DNA from: Pseudomonadota bacterium
Lineage (GTDB): Bacteria > Pseudomonadota > Alphaproteobacteria > Rhizobiales > Xanthobacteraceae
Direction: 5' to 3'
NCBI GenBank assembly: GCA_021811945.1
Contig: JAKAPE010000004.1
Location: 1 to 44,868 of the forward strand
Length of the DNA: 44,868 nucleotides
Part shown: piece by piece, positions 7,992-17,106 of the stretch
Layout: each line of letters begins with the position of its first letter
How positions within the stretch are numbered: the first letter of the stretch is position 1
Program-made: the position numbers and the translations under genes
The notes under the pieces: model-generated
Told to the model about the DNA's origin: nothing
The model's input: the letters and a program-made list of their open reading frames with translations, nothing else
Database searches by the model: none

Positions 7992-8798
7992 CTAGAGAGG
8001 CAGATGCGAAGATTGGCCCTCGAACATGCGGTTGCCGACCTGGCGTTTCGGATACTGTATCAGCAGGCGGCGTTGCGCGCGCTCCATGAACACGATGAAG
8101 GTTATGACGGCGACCGCCATCACCAGCACGATGAGAATGAGTCCGGTCGACAGCGCACCCTGGCGGCCGAGTTCAAGCGTGCCGGCGATGGCCGAGGGCA
8201 ATTGGGCCACGATGCCCGCCATGATGATGAGCGAAGAGCCATTGCCGATGCCCCGCTGGGTGATCTGCTCACCGAGCCACATCAGGAACATAGTGCCGCC
8301 GGTCAGTGTGATCACCGTAGAGATGACGAAGAACAGGCCCGGCGAGGTGACCACGTTGGTAGCGCCTTCGAGGCCGACGGAAATGCCGTAAGCCTGGAAT
8401 GCCGCAAGCACCACGGTGAGGTAGCGCGTATATTGGTTGATCATCTTGCGGCCCTGCTCGCCCTCTTTCTTGAGGTTTTCGAGCGTGGGCGACACCGTCG
8501 TCATCAGCTGGATGATGATCGAGGCGGAAATATAGGGCATGATGTTCAGCGCGAAGATCGCCATGCGGTGGATGCCGCCGCCAGCGAACATATTGAACAT
8601 GCCTAAAATGCCGCCGGATTGCTGATTGAAAATCTGGTTCCAGGCGTTGGGATCGATGCCCGGCAGCGGGATGTAGGTGCCGAGCCGGTAGACCAGGAGC
8701 GCGCCCAACGTAAACCAGATGCGCTTCTTCAGCTCCTCGGCCTTGGCCAGCGCCGAAAAGTTGAGATTGGCCGCCAATTGCTCTGCCGCAGAAACCAT
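7992..8798 (-). CDS. secY: Preprotein translocase subunit SecY, N-terminal 268 residues before an amber codon
   Basis: SecY forms the protein-conducting channel with SecE and SecG. This part holds TM1-TM6: KKRIWFTLGALLVYRLGTYIPLPGIDP, the plug region with FNMFAGGGI, SASIIIQLMT, and the cytosolic loop RRLLIQYPKRQVGNRMF. It ends SSHLPL-stop where the family has SSHLPLK. The stop is TAG at 7992-7994, one base from the expected AAG. Read through, the product would be 443 residues, a normal SecY length. It stands after rplO in the spc operon. SecY is essential, so the true product is unclear. ATG at 8798. Confidence 0.88.
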   Translation of the reverse strand: MVSAAEQLAANLNFSALAKAEELKKRIWFTLGALLVYRLGTYIPLPGIDPNAWNQIFNQQSGGILGMFNMFAGGGIHRMAIFALNIMPYISASIIIQLMTTVSPTLENLKKEGEQGRKMINQYTRYLTVVLAAFQAYGISVGLEGATNVVTSPGLFFVISTVITLTGGTMFLMWLGEQITQRGIGNGSSLIIMAGIVAQLPSAIAGTLELGRQGALSTGLILIVLVMAVAVITFIVFMERAQRRLLIQYPKRQVGNRMFEGQSSHLPL

Positions 8799-8839
8799 CC
8801 GCCGAATGCTCCCGTGTGCCGCCCGGCTTTATATAGGGG

Positions 8840-9331
8840 TCAGGCCGCCTGTTCGCCCGCCGCCGGCTTGGGGCCGAGAATTTCAACCGTACCGCCCGCC
8901 TCTTCGACGGCGGCGATTGCCGCCTTCGAGGCGCCGAAGACCGCGAGCGTGAGCTTGGTCTTAAGCGCGCCACCGCCAAGAAGACGCACGCCGTCCTTGG
9001 CGCGGCGGAGCACGCCGGCCGTGACGAGCGCCGCCGCGTCAATCTTACCCGCCGGATCAAGCCGGCCGGCATCGATTGCTTGCTGCAGGCGTCCGAGATT
9101 GACCTCGTTGAGCCGGCGCGCAAACGCCACGTTCTTGAATCCGCGCTTGGGCAGGCGGCGGTGCAACGGCATTTGGCCGCCTTCAAATCCCTTGATGCGC
9201 GCGCCGGAGCGGGCTGTCTGGCCTTTGCCGCCGCGTCCGCCGGTCTTGCCCTTGCCGGAGCCAATCCCACGGCCGATGCGTTTTCCCACTTTGCGCGCAC
9301 CGGGCCGATCGGCAAGTTCGTGGAGTTTCAT
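8840..9331 (-). CDS. rplO: 50S ribosomal protein L15
   Basis: A 163-residue late-assembly large-subunit protein. The start [20 protein letters not shown], the glycine-rich [19 protein letters not shown] and [20 protein letters not shown] are diagnostic. I chose ATG 9331 because AAGGGA lies upstream and homologues start here. The open frame upstream to 9397 translates a palindromic repeat (9352-9462), not protein. It is between rpmD and secY in the spc operon. Confidence 0.97.
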   Translation of the reverse strand: MKLHELADRPGARKVGKRIGRGIGSGKGKTGGRGGKGQTARSGARIKGFEGGQMPLHRRLPKRGFKNVAFARRLNEVNLGRLQQAIDAGRLDPAGKIDAAALVTAGVLRRAKDGVRLLGGGALKTKLTLAVFGASKAAIAAVEEAGGTVEILGPKPAAGEQAA

Positions 9332-9351
9332 TTTTCGCATCCCTTCGTTCG

Positions 9352-9462
9352 CCGTCATCCTGAGGTGCACGCCGCAGGCGCGCCTCGAAGGATGCACCCG
9401 CAGCGCCGGGGCCGTCGCCCTTCGAGGCTCGGCGCTTTGCGCCGAGCGCCTCAGGGTGACGG
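9352..9462. repeat. CCGTCATCCTGAGG-type dispersed palindrome (copy 1, rpmD-rplO gap)
   Basis: Ends CCGTCATCCTGAGGTGC (left) and GCCTCAGGGTGACGG (right) are inverted copies. Inside are GCCTCGAAGGATG and its inverse, and a perfect 9-bp hairpin (9427-9435 with 9439-9447). It shares these parts with 16069-16242. It stops just short of the rplO ribosome binding site. Confidence 0.75.
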
Positions 9463-9465
9463 AAA

Positions 9466-9690
9466 TTATTTCTCCGCCACGCGCACCAGATGCGCGACCT
9501 TGGCGATCATCCCGCGCGTCTGCGGCGTATCCAAAAGCCTGGCGACACGCCCGATCTTGTTGAGCCTGAGGCCGACCAGCGTCTCGCGCTGGGCATGATG
9601 GCGGCGTAGTGGACTGCCGGTCTGCTCGACCGTGATGGTCTTGCCCGCCGTGCCGCCCGCCGTCTTGCCCGAGCTGTTACCGGTATTCAT
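9466..9690 (-). CDS. rpmD: 50S ribosomal protein L30
   Basis: A 74-residue protein of the large subunit. The core is [31 protein letters not shown] followed by [18 protein letters not shown], matching bacterial L30. An extra N-terminal Gly/Thr/Ser-rich stretch of about 16 residues precedes the usual start. It is downstream of rpsE and upstream of rplO in the spc operon. Confidence 0.95.
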   Translation of the reverse strand: MNTGNSSGKTAGGTAGKTITVEQTGSPLRRHHAQRETLVGLRLNKIGRVARLLDTPQTRGMIAKVAHLVRVAEK

Positions 9691-9713
9691 TCGCTCACTC
9701 CCGGACGCGGCGC

Positions 9714-10274
9714 TCAGTCGGCCGCCGCCTGTTCAACCTCGACATCGCGGCGGCGCGCCTGCAGCGCTGAAACCTTGACGTTCCTTCGCGCCGCGACCGC
9801 GCGTGGCGAATCCTGATGTTTGAGCGCATCGAAAGTGGCCCGCACCACATTGTACGGGTTCGAGGTGCCCAGCGATTTCGCCACCACGTCCTGCATGCCG
9901 AGCGTCTCGAAGACGGCGCGCATCGGACCGCCGGCGATGATGCCGGTGCCGGGCGGTGCCGCGCGCAGATGGACCTTGCCGGCGCCGTGGCGCCCGGCAA
10001 CGTCGTGATGCAATGTCCGCCCTTCGCGCAGCGGCACGCGGATGAGCGCGCGCTTTGCGGCGTCGGTCGCCTTGCGGATGGCCTCCGGCACCTCGCGCGC
10101 CTTGCCGTGGCCGAAGCCGACGCGGCCTTTCTGGTCGCCGACGACGACGAGCGCCGCAAAACCGAAACGACGCCCGCCTTTCACGACCTTGGCGACGCGG
10201 TTGATGTGGACGAGCTTGTCGACGAACTCGCTCTCGCGCTCTTCGGTTCGCCGCTCGCGGGATTCACGGGCCAT
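9714..10274 (-). CDS. rpsE: 30S ribosomal protein S5
   Basis: A 186-residue small-subunit protein involved in decoding accuracy and mRNA helicase activity at the entry site. The N-terminal double-stranded-RNA-binding-like domain shows [21 protein letters not shown] and [20 protein letters not shown]. The C-terminal domain shows [37 protein letters not shown] and the basic tail [14 protein letters not shown]. It lies between rplR and rpmD. The rplR-rpsE gap carries a hairpin repeat (10308-10399). Confidence 0.97.
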   Translation of the reverse strand: MARESRERRTEERESEFVDKLVHINRVAKVVKGGRRFGFAALVVVGDQKGRVGFGHGKAREVPEAIRKATDAAKRALIRVPLREGRTLHHDVAGRHGAGKVHLRAAPPGTGIIAGGPMRAVFETLGMQDVVAKSLGTSNPYNVVRATFDALKHQDSPRAVAARRNVKVSALQARRRDVEVEQAAAD

Positions 10275-10307
10275 GTCTGTCTGCCATGTTGTTCAACCCT
10301 TTGCTCC

Positions 10308-10399
10308 GAGACGAGAGGACAGACGACGGACGACAGAAGACGGAAATATCTGTGCCGGGTCGCTTGCCTTATCTGTCCTCCGTCGTCCGTCCTCCGTCC
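10308..10399. repeat. GACGGA/CAGAGGA hairpin repeat (copy 2, rplR-rpsE gap)
   Basis: The left arm AGAGGACAGACGACGGACGA and right arm ATCTGTCCTCCGTCGTCCGT are nearly inverse copies around a spacer of about 35 nt. The right end touches the rplR stop codon, as in copies 1 and 3. Confidence 0.75.
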
Positions 10400-10762
10400 T
10401 CAGAAATTAAGCCCGGCCTCTCGCGCCGCTTCCGCCAAGGCCTTGACGCGGCCGTGATAGAGATAACCGCCGCGGTCGAAAACCACGTCCTTGACGCCCG
10501 TTTGCTGCGCCCGCTCCGCGATGAGCCTGCCGACGGTTTTTGCCGCCTCGACATTGGCGCCGGTCTTGAGCTCGCTACGCGTCGGCTTCTCGATCGAGGA
10601 GGCCGAGGCCAAGGTGACACCGCGGTCGTCGTCGATCACCTGCGCATAGATATGCTTGGAGGAGCGGAACACGCAGAGCCGTTTGCGGCCCTGCGCCGCC
10701 GCGCGCAACGCGCCCCGGACCCGGCTCCGCCGCCGCTCTATTCTGTGCTGCAACTTGCTCAT
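10400..10762 (-). CDS. rplR: 50S ribosomal protein L18
   Basis: A 120-residue protein that binds 5S rRNA with L5 and L25. Recognised by [20 protein letters not shown], the strand [21 protein letters not shown], and the C-terminal [28 protein letters not shown]. The length is usual. It is between rplF and rpsE in the spc operon. Confidence 0.97.
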   Translation of the reverse strand: MSKLQHRIERRRSRVRGALRAAAQGRKRLCVFRSSKHIYAQVIDDDRGVTLASASSIEKPTRSELKTGANVEAAKTVGRLIAERAQQTGVKDVVFDRGGYLYHGRVKALAEAAREAGLNF

Positions 10763-10773
10763 CGGCGGCTCCG

Positions 10774-11307
10774 TTATTTCTTCTTGCCTTCCTTGCGGAA
10801 AATGCGCTCGCCGGCGTATTTGATGCCCTTGCCCTTGTAGGGCTCCGGCGGCCGGTAGCCGCGAATCTCGGCGGCGACTTGCCCGACCTTCTGGCGGTCG
10901 ACGCCTGAGATCACGATCTCGACCGGGCGCGGGGTCGCGATGGTGATACCCTCTGGGATCGGATAGACCACGTCGTGGCTGTAGCCGAGCGCGAGTTGCA
11001 GGTTCTTGCCCTGCACCGCCGCGCGGTAGCCGACGCCGTTGATCTCGAGCCGCTCTTCAAAGCCCTTGGTCACGCCGGCGACCAGATTGGCCACGAGCGT
11101 GCGCGAGGTGCCCCATTGCGCCCGCGCGCGCTTGCTCTCGACGCGTGGATCGATCTTGATCTCGCCCCCCTCGATCTTGACCGCCACGTCGTCATGCAAC
11201 ACGGCCGACAGCGCGCCTTTCGGGCCTTTCACCTTTACGATCTGGCCTTCGACATTGGCAGTGACGCCGGCGGGGACCACGATCGCCTTCTTGCCGATGC
11301 GGGACAT
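10774..11307 (-). CDS. rplF: 50S ribosomal protein L6
   Basis: A 177-residue protein near the sarcin-ricin loop and factor-binding site. The start [15 protein letters not shown], the middle [19 protein letters not shown] and the C-terminal [16 protein letters not shown] with EGKKK are diagnostic. I chose ATG 11307 by homology; the upstream in-frame start at 11325 lies within rpsH. It follows rpsH by 2 nt, so the two are probably coupled. Confidence 0.97.
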   Translation of the reverse strand: MSRIGKKAIVVPAGVTANVEGQIVKVKGPKGALSAVLHDDVAVKIEGGEIKIDPRVESKRARAQWGTSRTLVANLVAGVTKGFEERLEINGVGYRAAVQGKNLQLALGYSHDVVYPIPEGITIATPRPVEIVISGVDRQKVGQVAAEIRGYRPPEPYKGKGIKYAGERIFRKEGKKK

Positions 11308-11309
11308 GC

Positions 11310-11705
11310 TTAAAACACCGTGCAAAGGATTTCGCCGCCGACATTGGCGTCGCGGGCATCGTGGTCGGCCATCACGCCTTTCGGCGTCGATACAATGGCG
11401 ACGCCGAGGCCGTTGTTGACCCGCGGCAGATTGCGGACCGAGGTATAGACGCGGCGCCCGGGCTTTGAAACGCGCTCGATCTCGCGGATGACCGGCTCGC
11501 CGTCGAAGTATTTAAGCTCGATCTCGATCTCCGAGTGGCCTTCGCGCTCAACCACCGCATAGCCCCGGATGAAGCCTTCGGTCTTGAGCACGTCGAGCAC
11601 CCGCTCGCGCAGCTTCGAACTCGGGCTTGAGACCTTGCTCTTGTTGCGCATCTGCGCGTTACGGATGCGGGAAAGGAGATCGCCAAGCGGATCGTTCATC
11701 ATCAT
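11310..11705 (-). CDS. rpsH: 30S ribosomal protein S8
   Basis: A 131-residue primary 16S rRNA binder. In many bacteria it also represses the spc operon at an mRNA site near rpl[40 protein letters not shown], and the C-terminal [20 protein letters not shown] with GGEILCTVF are clear. Three consecutive ATG codons open the gene; AGGAGG lies best placed for the first, at 11705. The frame stays open far upstream, into rpsN, but that is a shadow. Confidence 0.97.
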   Translation of the reverse strand: MMMNDPLGDLLSRIRNAQMRNKSKVSSPSSKLRERVLDVLKTEGFIRGYAVVEREGHSEIEIELKYFDGEPVIREIERVSKPGRRVYTSVRNLPRVNNGLGVAIVSTPKGVMADHDARDANVGGEILCTVF

Positions 11706-11716
11706 TTTCGATCCTC

Positions 11717-12022
11717 CTACCAGCTCGACTTCAGCAGGCCGGGAATCAACCCTTTCGAGCCGAGTTCGCGCAGGGCGATGCGCGACAGCTTGTGCTTGCG
11801 GTAAAACCCGCGCGGCCGCCCCGTCACCTCGCAGCGGTTGCGGACGCGGGTGGCGGATGAGTTGCGCGGCAATTCGGCAAGCTTGAGCGTGGCGGCGAAG
11901 CGATCCTCCACGGGCTGCGTCCGGTCGCGCGCGATCGCTTTGAGCCGCGCCCGCCGCCCGGAGAATTTCTTCGTCAGCCGGCGACGCCGGCTGTTCTTCT
12001 CGATCGCACTTTTCTTCGCCAT
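11717..12022 (-). CDS. rpsN: 30S ribosomal protein S14, zinc-independent type
   Basis: A 101-residue protein of the 30S head. It is the long form without the CXXC zinc site: [47 protein letters not shown], and the C-terminal [23 protein letters not shown]. Only one cysteine is present. It is between rplE and rpsH. Confidence 0.97.
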   Translation of the reverse strand: MAKKSAIEKNSRRRRLTKKFSGRRARLKAIARDRTQPVEDRFAATLKLAELPRNSSATRVRNRCEVTGRPRGFYRKHKLSRIALRELGSKGLIPGLLKSSW

Positions 12023-12097
12023 CTCCCTTCTCTCCTTGCGGTTCCGCGTCTGAGGCCCTTCTCGGAAGTCGCTTTGCTGGTCTCGGGCTTCTCGGCC

Positions 12098-12853
12098 TCA
12101 CTGCCGGAACGGAAAATTGAATGCCGTTAATAAGGCCCGCGCCTCTTCGTCGTTGCGCGCGGTGGTGCACACGGTGATGTCCATGCCCCAGATGTCGGCG
12201 GTCTTGTCGTAGTCGATCTCGGGAAACACGATGTGTTCCCTGATGCCCAGCGTGTAGTTGCCGCGACCGTCGAAGCTCTTCGGGCTCAGGCCGCGGAAGT
12301 CCCGCACGCGCGGCAGCGCGATATTGATGAGCCGGTCCAGAAATTCGTACATCCGCGTCTTGCGCAACGTCACCTTGCAGCCGATCGGCTGGCCGGTGCG
12401 CACCTTGTAAGTGGCGATCGACTTGCGCGCCTTGGTAATGACCGCCTTCTGCCCGGCAATCAGGGCGAGATCGGCGGCGGCCGACTCGACCTTCTTGCGA
12501 TCGGCGACACCTTCGCCGATGCCCATGTTGATGACGATCTTGTCGAGCCGCGGGGTCTGCAAGCGATTTTTGTAGTCGAACTGGTCGACCAGCCGGCCGC
12601 GGATCGCGCTTTCGAAGGCGACCTTCAGACGCGCCGGCGGCGGCGGCTCGGCCGCGACCGGCCGCGAGGCCGCTTTAGCTTGAACGGCGCCCTTATCGCC
12701 AGCGCCGGCCGCGGCCGTGTCGGCCTTTTCAGGCTTCGGCGCCTTGCCGGCTTTTTCGGCCTTGGCCGGCTTCGCCTCCTTCTCGGCCTTCCCGGGCTGC
12801 GGCTTCCCGCTCTTGTCGCCCTTTTTGGCCTTCTTCTTTTCACCGTCAGTCAT
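12098..12853 (-). CDS. rplE: 50S ribosomal protein L5 with a long Lys/Ala/Pro-rich N-terminus
   Basis: A 5S rRNA-binding protein of the central protuberance. The usual L5 begins near residue 76: [76 protein letters not shown] and the end [12 protein letters not shown]. The first ~72 residues are low-complexity ([20 protein letters not shown], then KAEK/KPEK-type repeats), about 65-70 more than the common ~185-residue protein. ATG 12853 overlaps rplX by 8 bp. No later in-frame ATG occurs before the conserved core, so the extension is probably translated. Confidence 0.93.
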   Translation of the reverse strand: MTDGEKKKAKKGDKSGKPQPGKAEKEAKPAKAEKAGKAPKPEKADTAAAGAGDKGAVQAKAASRPVAAEPPPPARLKVAFESAIRGRLVDQFDYKNRLQTPRLDKIVINMGIGEGVADRKKVESAAADLALIAGQKAVITKARKSIATYKVRTGQPIGCKVTLRKTRMYEFLDRLINIALPRVRDFRGLSPKSFDGRGNYTLGIREHIVFPEIDYDKTADIWGMDITVCTTARNDEEARALLTAFNFPFRQ

Positions 12854-13172
12854 GGATATCGACTCCCGATCGCTTGGCGACGCGCACCTTCTTGCGCGCA
12901 TCGCCTTCGCCCTCGAATCTGAAGCCCACCCGCGTCGGCTTGCCGTCCTTGGGATCGGCAAGGGCGATATTGGAAAGGTGGATCGGCGCCTCCTTGGAGA
13001 CGATGCCGCCTTCCTGGGCGGCGCTCTGCTTCTGGTGGCGCTTGACCATGTTGACGCCACGCACCAGCGCGCGAGCCTCGGCTGGGCGCACCTCGATCAC
13101 CTCGCCGGTGCGGCCCTTGTCGCGGCCGGCGATCACCACCACCGTGTCGCCCTTTCTGATGCGCGCCGCCAT
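12846..13172 (-). CDS. rplX: 50S ribosomal protein L24
   Basis: A 108-residue assembly-initiator protein near the exit tunnel. [20 protein letters not shown] (KOW motif), [41 protein letters not shown], and the tail [15 protein letters not shown] are clear. ATG 13172 shares one base with the rplN stop (TGATG), and its end overlaps rplE by 8 bp, so rplN-rplX-rplE are tightly coupled. The frame open upstream to 13631 is a shadow. Confidence 0.96.
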   Translation of the reverse strand: MAARIRKGDTVVVIAGRDKGRTGEVIEVRPAEARALVRGVNMVKRHQKQSAAQEGGIVSKEAPIHLSNIALADPKDGKPTRVGFRFEGEGDARKKVRVAKRSGVDIHD

Positions 13173-13540
13173 CACAGCACCTCCGGCGCCAGCGAGATGA
13201 TCTTCATGTGGTTCTTGGCCCGCAGCTCCCGCGGAACCGGACCGAAAATGCGGGTGCCGACCGGCTCCATCTGCGGCGTGATCAGCACTGCCGCGTTCCT
13301 GTCGAAGCGAATGATCGAACCGTCGGGACGCTTGATGTCCTTGGCCACGCGCACGATCACCGCCTTCATCACGTCGCCTTTCTTGACGCGGCCGCGCGGA
13401 ATCGCCTCCTTGACCGAGACGACAATGACGTCGCCGATGGTGGCGTATTTGCGCTTTGAGCCGCCGAGCACCTTGATGCACATGACGCGGCGCGCGCCGG
13501 AATTGTCGGCGACATCGAGGTTGGTCTGCATCTGGATCAT
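13172..13540 (-). CDS. rplN: 50S ribosomal protein L14
   Basis: A 122-residue protein that forms part of the intersubunit bridge and is the docking site for RsfS-type silencing factors. [65 protein letters not shown] and the C-terminal [13 protein letters not shown] are diagnostic. First of the rplN-rplX-rplE group, after rpsQ. Confidence 0.98.
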   Translation of the reverse strand: MIQMQTNLDVADNSGARRVMCIKVLGGSKRKYATIGDVIVVSVKEAIPRGRVKKGDVMKAVIVRVAKDIKRPDGSIIRFDRNAAVLITPQMEPVGTRIFGPVPRELRAKNHMKIISLAPEVL

Positions 13541-13552
13541 GGTGAAACGTCC

Positions 13553-13801
13553 TTACGACGCCCTCTTCTTCTCGCCGCGCACCACGGCCCAGCGCTTGAG
13601 CTTGGAGATCGGGCGGTGCTCCTCGATCCACACGATGTCGCCGACCTTGAACTCGTTGTTCTCATCGTGCGCATAATATCTTTTCGAGCGGCGCACCGTC
13701 TTCTTGAACAACGGATGGGTGAAGCGGCGCTCCACGCGCACCACCAGCGTCTTGTTCTGCTTGTCGCTAACCACGACGCCTTGCAAGCTGCGCTTGGGCA
13801 T
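13553..13801 (-). CDS. rpsQ: 30S ribosomal protein S17
   Basis: An 82-residue primary 16S rRNA-binding protein of OB fold. [41 protein letters not shown] and [13 protein letters not shown] match the family. I chose ATG 13801 by homology; the open frame upstream to 13906 translates a palindromic repeat. It is separated from rpmC by that repeat (13832-13895). Confidence 0.97.
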   Translation of the reverse strand: MPKRSLQGVVVSDKQNKTLVVRVERRFTHPLFKKTVRRSKRYYAHDENNEFKVGDIVWIEEHRPISKLKRWAVVRGEKKRAS

Positions 13802-13831
13802 TTTCTTCCGTCCTCGTTGGCTTTTCCGCTC

Positions 13832-13895
13832 ATTCCCGCGCAAGCGGGAATCCAGGTGACGCAGCCTGGAACCGGGTCCCCGCTTTCGCGGGGAC
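13832..13895. repeat. Double-hairpin repeat (ATTCCCGC family) between rpmC and rpsQ
   Basis: Two perfect 8-bp stems: ATTCCCGC/GCGGGAAT (13832-13851) and GTCCCCGC/GCGGGGAC (13876-13895). This resembles a common dispersed repeat of proteobacterial genomes. It sits ahead of rpsQ within the S10 block. Confidence 0.65.
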
Positions 13896-13935
13896 GAGCG
13901 GGTCAAAATGCTGGCTCGATCCCATCGGGTTCACT

Positions 13936-14133
13936 CTAGCGTTTCGGCGCGCGCTTCTGCTGCGCGATGGTCTTGAGCCGGGCGATGTCGCGCCGCACTT
14001 CGCGCACGCGCGCGGTATTCTCCAACTGGCCGGTGGCGCGCTGGAACCGCAGGTTGAACTGCTCCTTCTTCAGCTTGAGCACCTCGTCGTCGATCTGGTC
14101 GAGCGTCATCGTTCTGATGTCGGCAGACTTCAT
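13936..14133 (-). CDS. rpmC: 50S ribosomal protein L29
   Basis: A 65-residue helical hairpin protein at the tunnel exit. [41 protein letters not shown] and [15 protein letters not shown] are typical. It stops with TAG after KRAPKR. ATG 14133 follows the rplP stop by 5 nt; the longer open frame upstream is a shadow of rplP. Confidence 0.97.
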   Translation of the reverse strand: MKSADIRTMTLDQIDDEVLKLKKEQFNLRFQRATGQLENTARVREVRRDIARLKTIAQQKRAPKR

Positions 14134-14138
14134 GATGG

Positions 14139-14552
14139 CTACTCGCTGATGCGCTCGACGAAACGGGTCTTTACCGGCAGCTTGGCGGCGGCGAGCGCCA
14201 GCGACTCTTTCGCGACCTGGATGCTGACGCCGTCGACCTCGAACAGAATGCGGCCCGGCTTGATTCGGGTCACCCACAGCTCGGGCGCGCCCTTGCCCGA
14301 GCCCATGCGCACCTCGAGCGGCTTCTTCGACACCGGCACGTCCGGAAATACCCGAATCCAGACCCGTCCCGAGCGTTTCATGTGCCGGGTCATGGCGCGG
14401 CGGGCGGCCTCGATCTGGCGCGCCGTGATCCGTTCCGGCTCGAGTGCCTTGAGCCCGAACTGGCCGAACGCCAGCGTCACCGCGCTTGATGCGGCGCCGT
14501 GGATCCGGCCCTTGTGCGCCTTGCGGAATTTCGTGCGCATGGGTTGCAGCAT
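14139..14552 (-). CDS. rplP: 50S ribosomal protein L16
   Basis: A 137-residue protein next to the A-site tRNA elbow. [48 protein letters not shown] and [27 protein letters not shown] are diagnostic. The length is usual. It is between rpsC and rpmC. Confidence 0.98.
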   Translation of the reverse strand: MLQPMRTKFRKAHKGRIHGAASSAVTLAFGQFGLKALEPERITARQIEAARRAMTRHMKRSGRVWIRVFPDVPVSKKPLEVRMGSGKGAPELWVTRIKPGRILFEVDGVSIQVAKESLALAAAKLPVKTRFVERISE

Positions 14553-14590
14553 GACGAACGCCTCTCAAATCCTCTCTTGCCGTCGTCGGC

Positions 14591-15289
14591 TCACGCCGCC
14601 TCGCGGCGCGGCCGGCCGGCCTCGCTTTCCGCGATGCGCCTGTCCTGCGCCATCGGGTCGTGCTCCATGATCTCGCCTTTGAAGATCCACACCTTCACGC
14701 CGCAGGTGCCATAGGTGGTGAAGGCCGTGGCCACGCCGTAATCGACATCGGCGCGCAGCGTGTGCAGCGGTACGCGACCCTCGCGGTACCATTCCATGCG
14801 CGCGATCTCGGCGCCGCCGAGCCGACCGGAACAATTGATGCGGATGCCGCCGGCGCCGAGCCGCATCGCCGATTGCACCGCGCGCTTCATGGCGCGGCGG
14901 AAAGCCACGCGCCTTTCCAGTTGCTGCGCGATCGATTCAGCGACGAGCTGGGCGTCGAGTTCGGGCTTGCGGATCTCGACGATGTTGATGACGACGTCGC
15001 TGTCGGTGAGCTGGGCGACCTTGCGCCGCAGCTTCTCGATATCGGCGCCTTTCTTGCCGATGACCACGCCCGGGCGCGCCGAATGAATGGTGACGCGGCA
15101 TTTCTTGTGCGGGCGCTCGATCACGATCTTGGAGACCGCCGCCTGCTTGAGGTCCTTCATCAGCACCTCGCGGATCTTCATGTCCTCGTGGAGGAGCGAG
15201 CCGTAGCTTGTCTTGCCCGCATACCAGCGCGAGTCCCAGGTGCGGTTGATGCCGAGCCGAAGCCCGATCGGATTGACCTTTTGACCCAT
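14591..15289 (-). CDS. rpsC: 30S ribosomal protein S3
   Basis: A 232-residue protein at the mRNA entry site. [20 protein letters not shown] opens it. The KH domain follows, with [20 protein letters not shown]. The C-terminal domain shows [27 protein letters not shown] and [31 protein letters not shown]. The length is usual for alphaproteobacteria. It is between rplV and rplP. Confidence 0.98.
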   Translation of the reverse strand: MGQKVNPIGLRLGINRTWDSRWYAGKTSYGSLLHEDMKIREVLMKDLKQAAVSKIVIERPHKKCRVTIHSARPGVVIGKKGADIEKLRRKVAQLTDSDVVINIVEIRKPELDAQLVAESIAQQLERRVAFRRAMKRAVQSAMRLGAGGIRINCSGRLGGAEIARMEWYREGRVPLHTLRADVDYGVATAFTTYGTCGVKVWIFKGEIMEHDPMAQDRRIAESEAGRPRREAA

Positions 15290-15307
15290 CTCTGTCTCTC
15301 CTCGCCC

Positions 15308-15688
15308 CTAAGCCTGCGCCTCGACCTCACGCACCACGATGGTGAGGTTGGAAAACGGCTTGAAAATCCTGCCGACGCGGCCCCGCGCCCGCGGCATGTG
15401 ACGCTTGATCACGAGTGCCTTGCCGACATGGGCTTCGGCGACGACGAGATCGTCGACATCGAGATCGTGATTGTTCTCGGCATTGGCAATCGCCGATTCC
15501 AAACACTTGCGCACGTCGCGGGCGATGCGCTTGCGCGAGAATTCGAGATCGGCGAGCGCCGTCTCGACCTTCTTGCCGCGAATGAGTTGCGCCAAGAGAT
15601 TGAGCTTCTGCGGACTTACCCGCAGCATGCGGGAAACGGCCTTGGCCTCGTTCTCGGCCAAAGAGCGTTCACGTCCCTTCTTGCTCAT
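15308..15688 (-). CDS. rplV: 50S ribosomal protein L22
   Basis: A 126-residue protein whose beta-hairpin lines the peptide tunnel and is a known macrolide-resistance site in other species. [50 protein letters not shown]-like [20 protein letters not shown] and the hairpin [22 protein letters not shown] are clear, with no hairpin deletion visible. I chose ATG 15688 ([18 protein letters not shown]) by homology; the upstream open frame lies within rpsS. Confidence 0.97.
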   Translation of the reverse strand: MSKKGRERSLAENEAKAVSRMLRVSPQKLNLLAQLIRGKKVETALADLEFSRKRIARDVRKCLESAIANAENNHDLDVDDLVVAEAHVGKALVIKRHMPRARGRVGRIFKPFSNLTIVVREVEAQA

Positions 15689-15704
15689 GATCGTCCTCCG
15701 CGCC

Positions 15705-16040
15705 TCACGATGCGCTTGCCGCCGGCGCCGCCGGCGCCGCAGCGCCGCCCGCCGCGGGCGCGGCGCTGCGTTTTGCCTTGCGGTCGGACGCATGGCCGTA
15801 AAACGAGCGGGTCGGTGCGAATTCGCCGAACTTGTGGCCGACCATCTCCTCGGTGACGATCACCGGGATGTGCTTCTGCCCGTTGTAGACGCCGAAGGTG
15901 AGCCCCACGAATTGCGGCAGGATGGTCGAGCGGCGCGACCAGATGCGGATCATTTCGTGGCGCCCCGACGAACGCGCGGCGTCGGCTTTTTTCAAGAGAT
16001 AACCGTCGACGAACGGACCCTTCCAGACCGAACGCGTCAT
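15705..16040 (-). CDS. rpsS: 30S ribosomal protein S19 with Ala/Pro-rich tail
   Basis: A 111-residue protein of the 30S head. The core [48 protein letters not shown] and [21 protein letters not shown] is complete by about residue 90. The remaining ~20 residues ([20 protein letters not shown]) are a low-complexity tail beyond the usual ~92-residue protein. Its start is preceded by AGGATA. A nested palindromic repeat separates it from rplB. Confidence 0.96.
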   Translation of the reverse strand: MTRSVWKGPFVDGYLLKKADAARSSGRHEMIRIWSRRSTILPQFVGLTFGVYNGQKHIPVIVTEEMVGHKFGEFAPTRSFYGHASDRKAKRSAAPAAGGAAAPAAPAASAS

Positions 16041-16068
16041 GATCGCTTATCCTTTAACCACACGTGAA

Positions 16069-16242
16069 CCGTCATCCTGAGGTGCGAGCGAAACGAGCCT
16101 CGAAGGATGAGCGGCCGAGGCGCCAATTGAAATCGGCTTCGCCGATTTCGACAATGTGTAGTACCCAAGTCGGCAACAGCCGACTTGGGTGCCGTCGCCT
16201 TTCGAGGCTCGACGCTGCGCGTCGCGCACCTCAAGGTGACGG
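16069..16242. repeat. CCGTCATCCTGAGG-type palindrome with nested hairpins (copy 2, rplB-rpsS gap)
   Basis: The outer arms CCGTCATCCTGAGGTGC and GCGCACCTCAAGGTGACGG are inverse copies, as are GCCTCGAAGGATG and TTTCGAGGC. Two extra perfect hairpins sit inside: 9 bp (16129-16137 with 16141-16149) and 11 bp (16164-16174 with 16179-16189). The inner hairpins are absent from copy 1. Confidence 0.75.
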
Positions 16243-16266
16243 AAGAAAGATCGATCGTCATCTCAT

Positions 16267-17097
16267 TCACTTTTTCTTCTTCCGCGCATGGCGGCTGACC
16301 ATGACGAATTTGTCGGTCGCCTTGTTCTTGCGCGTCTTCTTGCCCTTGGTGGGCTTGCCCCACGGCGTTACCGGATGGCGGCCGCCGCGCGTGCGCCCGC
16401 CGAGCGGATGGTCGACTGGGTTCATGGTCTCGCCGCGCACATGGCCGCGCCGACCCATCCAGCGTGTTCGCCCGGCCTTGCCGATCGCGATGTTCATGTT
16501 GTCGGGGTTCGAGACCGCACCGACGGTAGCGATGCAGCGGCCGTGCACCAGCCGCTGCTCGGTGGAATTAAGCCGCACGATCACATAATCGCCGTCGCGG
16601 CCAACGATCTGCGCATAGGTGCCGGCCGAACGCGCGATCTGCCCGCCCTTGCCGATCTTGAGCTCGATATTGTGGACGATGGTGCCCACCGGAATGCTGG
16701 CGAGCGGCATGGCGTTGCCGGGCTTGACGTCGACATGTTCGCCGGCGACGACGGTATCGCCGACGGCAAGCCGCTGGGGCGCCAGGATGTAAGCGCGTTC
16801 GCCATCGTCATATTTGATCAGTGCGATGAAGCCGGTGCGGTTGGGATCGTATTCGAGTCGCTCCACCTTGGCGGGAACGTCGAACTTGCGGCGCTTGAAG
16901 TCGAGCACCCGGTACGCCCTCTTGTGGCCGCCGCCACGATAGCGGCTGGTGATCGAGCCCGAGTTGTTGCGCCCGCCGCTCGAGTGCTTGCCTTCGGTGA
17001 GCGCCTTCACCGGATCGCCGACATGAAGACCGGAGCGATCGGCGAGCACCAGTTGGCGCTGGCCCGGCGTGACAGGATTATAGTTCTTGAGTGCCAT
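16267..17097 (-). CDS. rplB: 50S ribosomal protein L2 with a variant conserved loop
   Basis: A 276-residue core large-subunit protein near the peptidyl-transferase centre. [54 protein letters not shown] and [22 protein letters not shown] are typical. The conserved loop reads [22 protein letters not shown], where nearly all bacteria have NPVDHPHGGGEGR. The second His is Leu and about three residues (GEG) are missing, with the frame kept. The His of VDHP, reported as functionally important in E. coli L2, is present. Between rplW and rpsS. Confidence 0.97.
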   Translation of the reverse strand: MALKNYNPVTPGQRQLVLADRSGLHVGDPVKALTEGKHSSGGRNNSGSITSRYRGGGHKRAYRVLDFKRRKFDVPAKVERLEYDPNRTGFIALIKYDDGERAYILAPQRLAVGDTVVAGEHVDVKPGNAMPLASIPVGTIVHNIELKIGKGGQIARSAGTYAQIVGRDGDYVIVRLNSTEQRLVHGRCIATVGAVSNPDNMNIAIGKAGRTRWMGRRGHVRGETMNPVDHPLGGRTRGGRHPVTPWGKPTKGKKTRKNKATDKFVMVSRHARKKKK

Positions 17098-17106
17098 CGA
17101 CCGCCC

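Noticed and set aside
7992-7994. Genome-wide amber reassignment
   Set aside because: rpsK, rpsM and rpmC end normally at TAG with family-typical C-termini.
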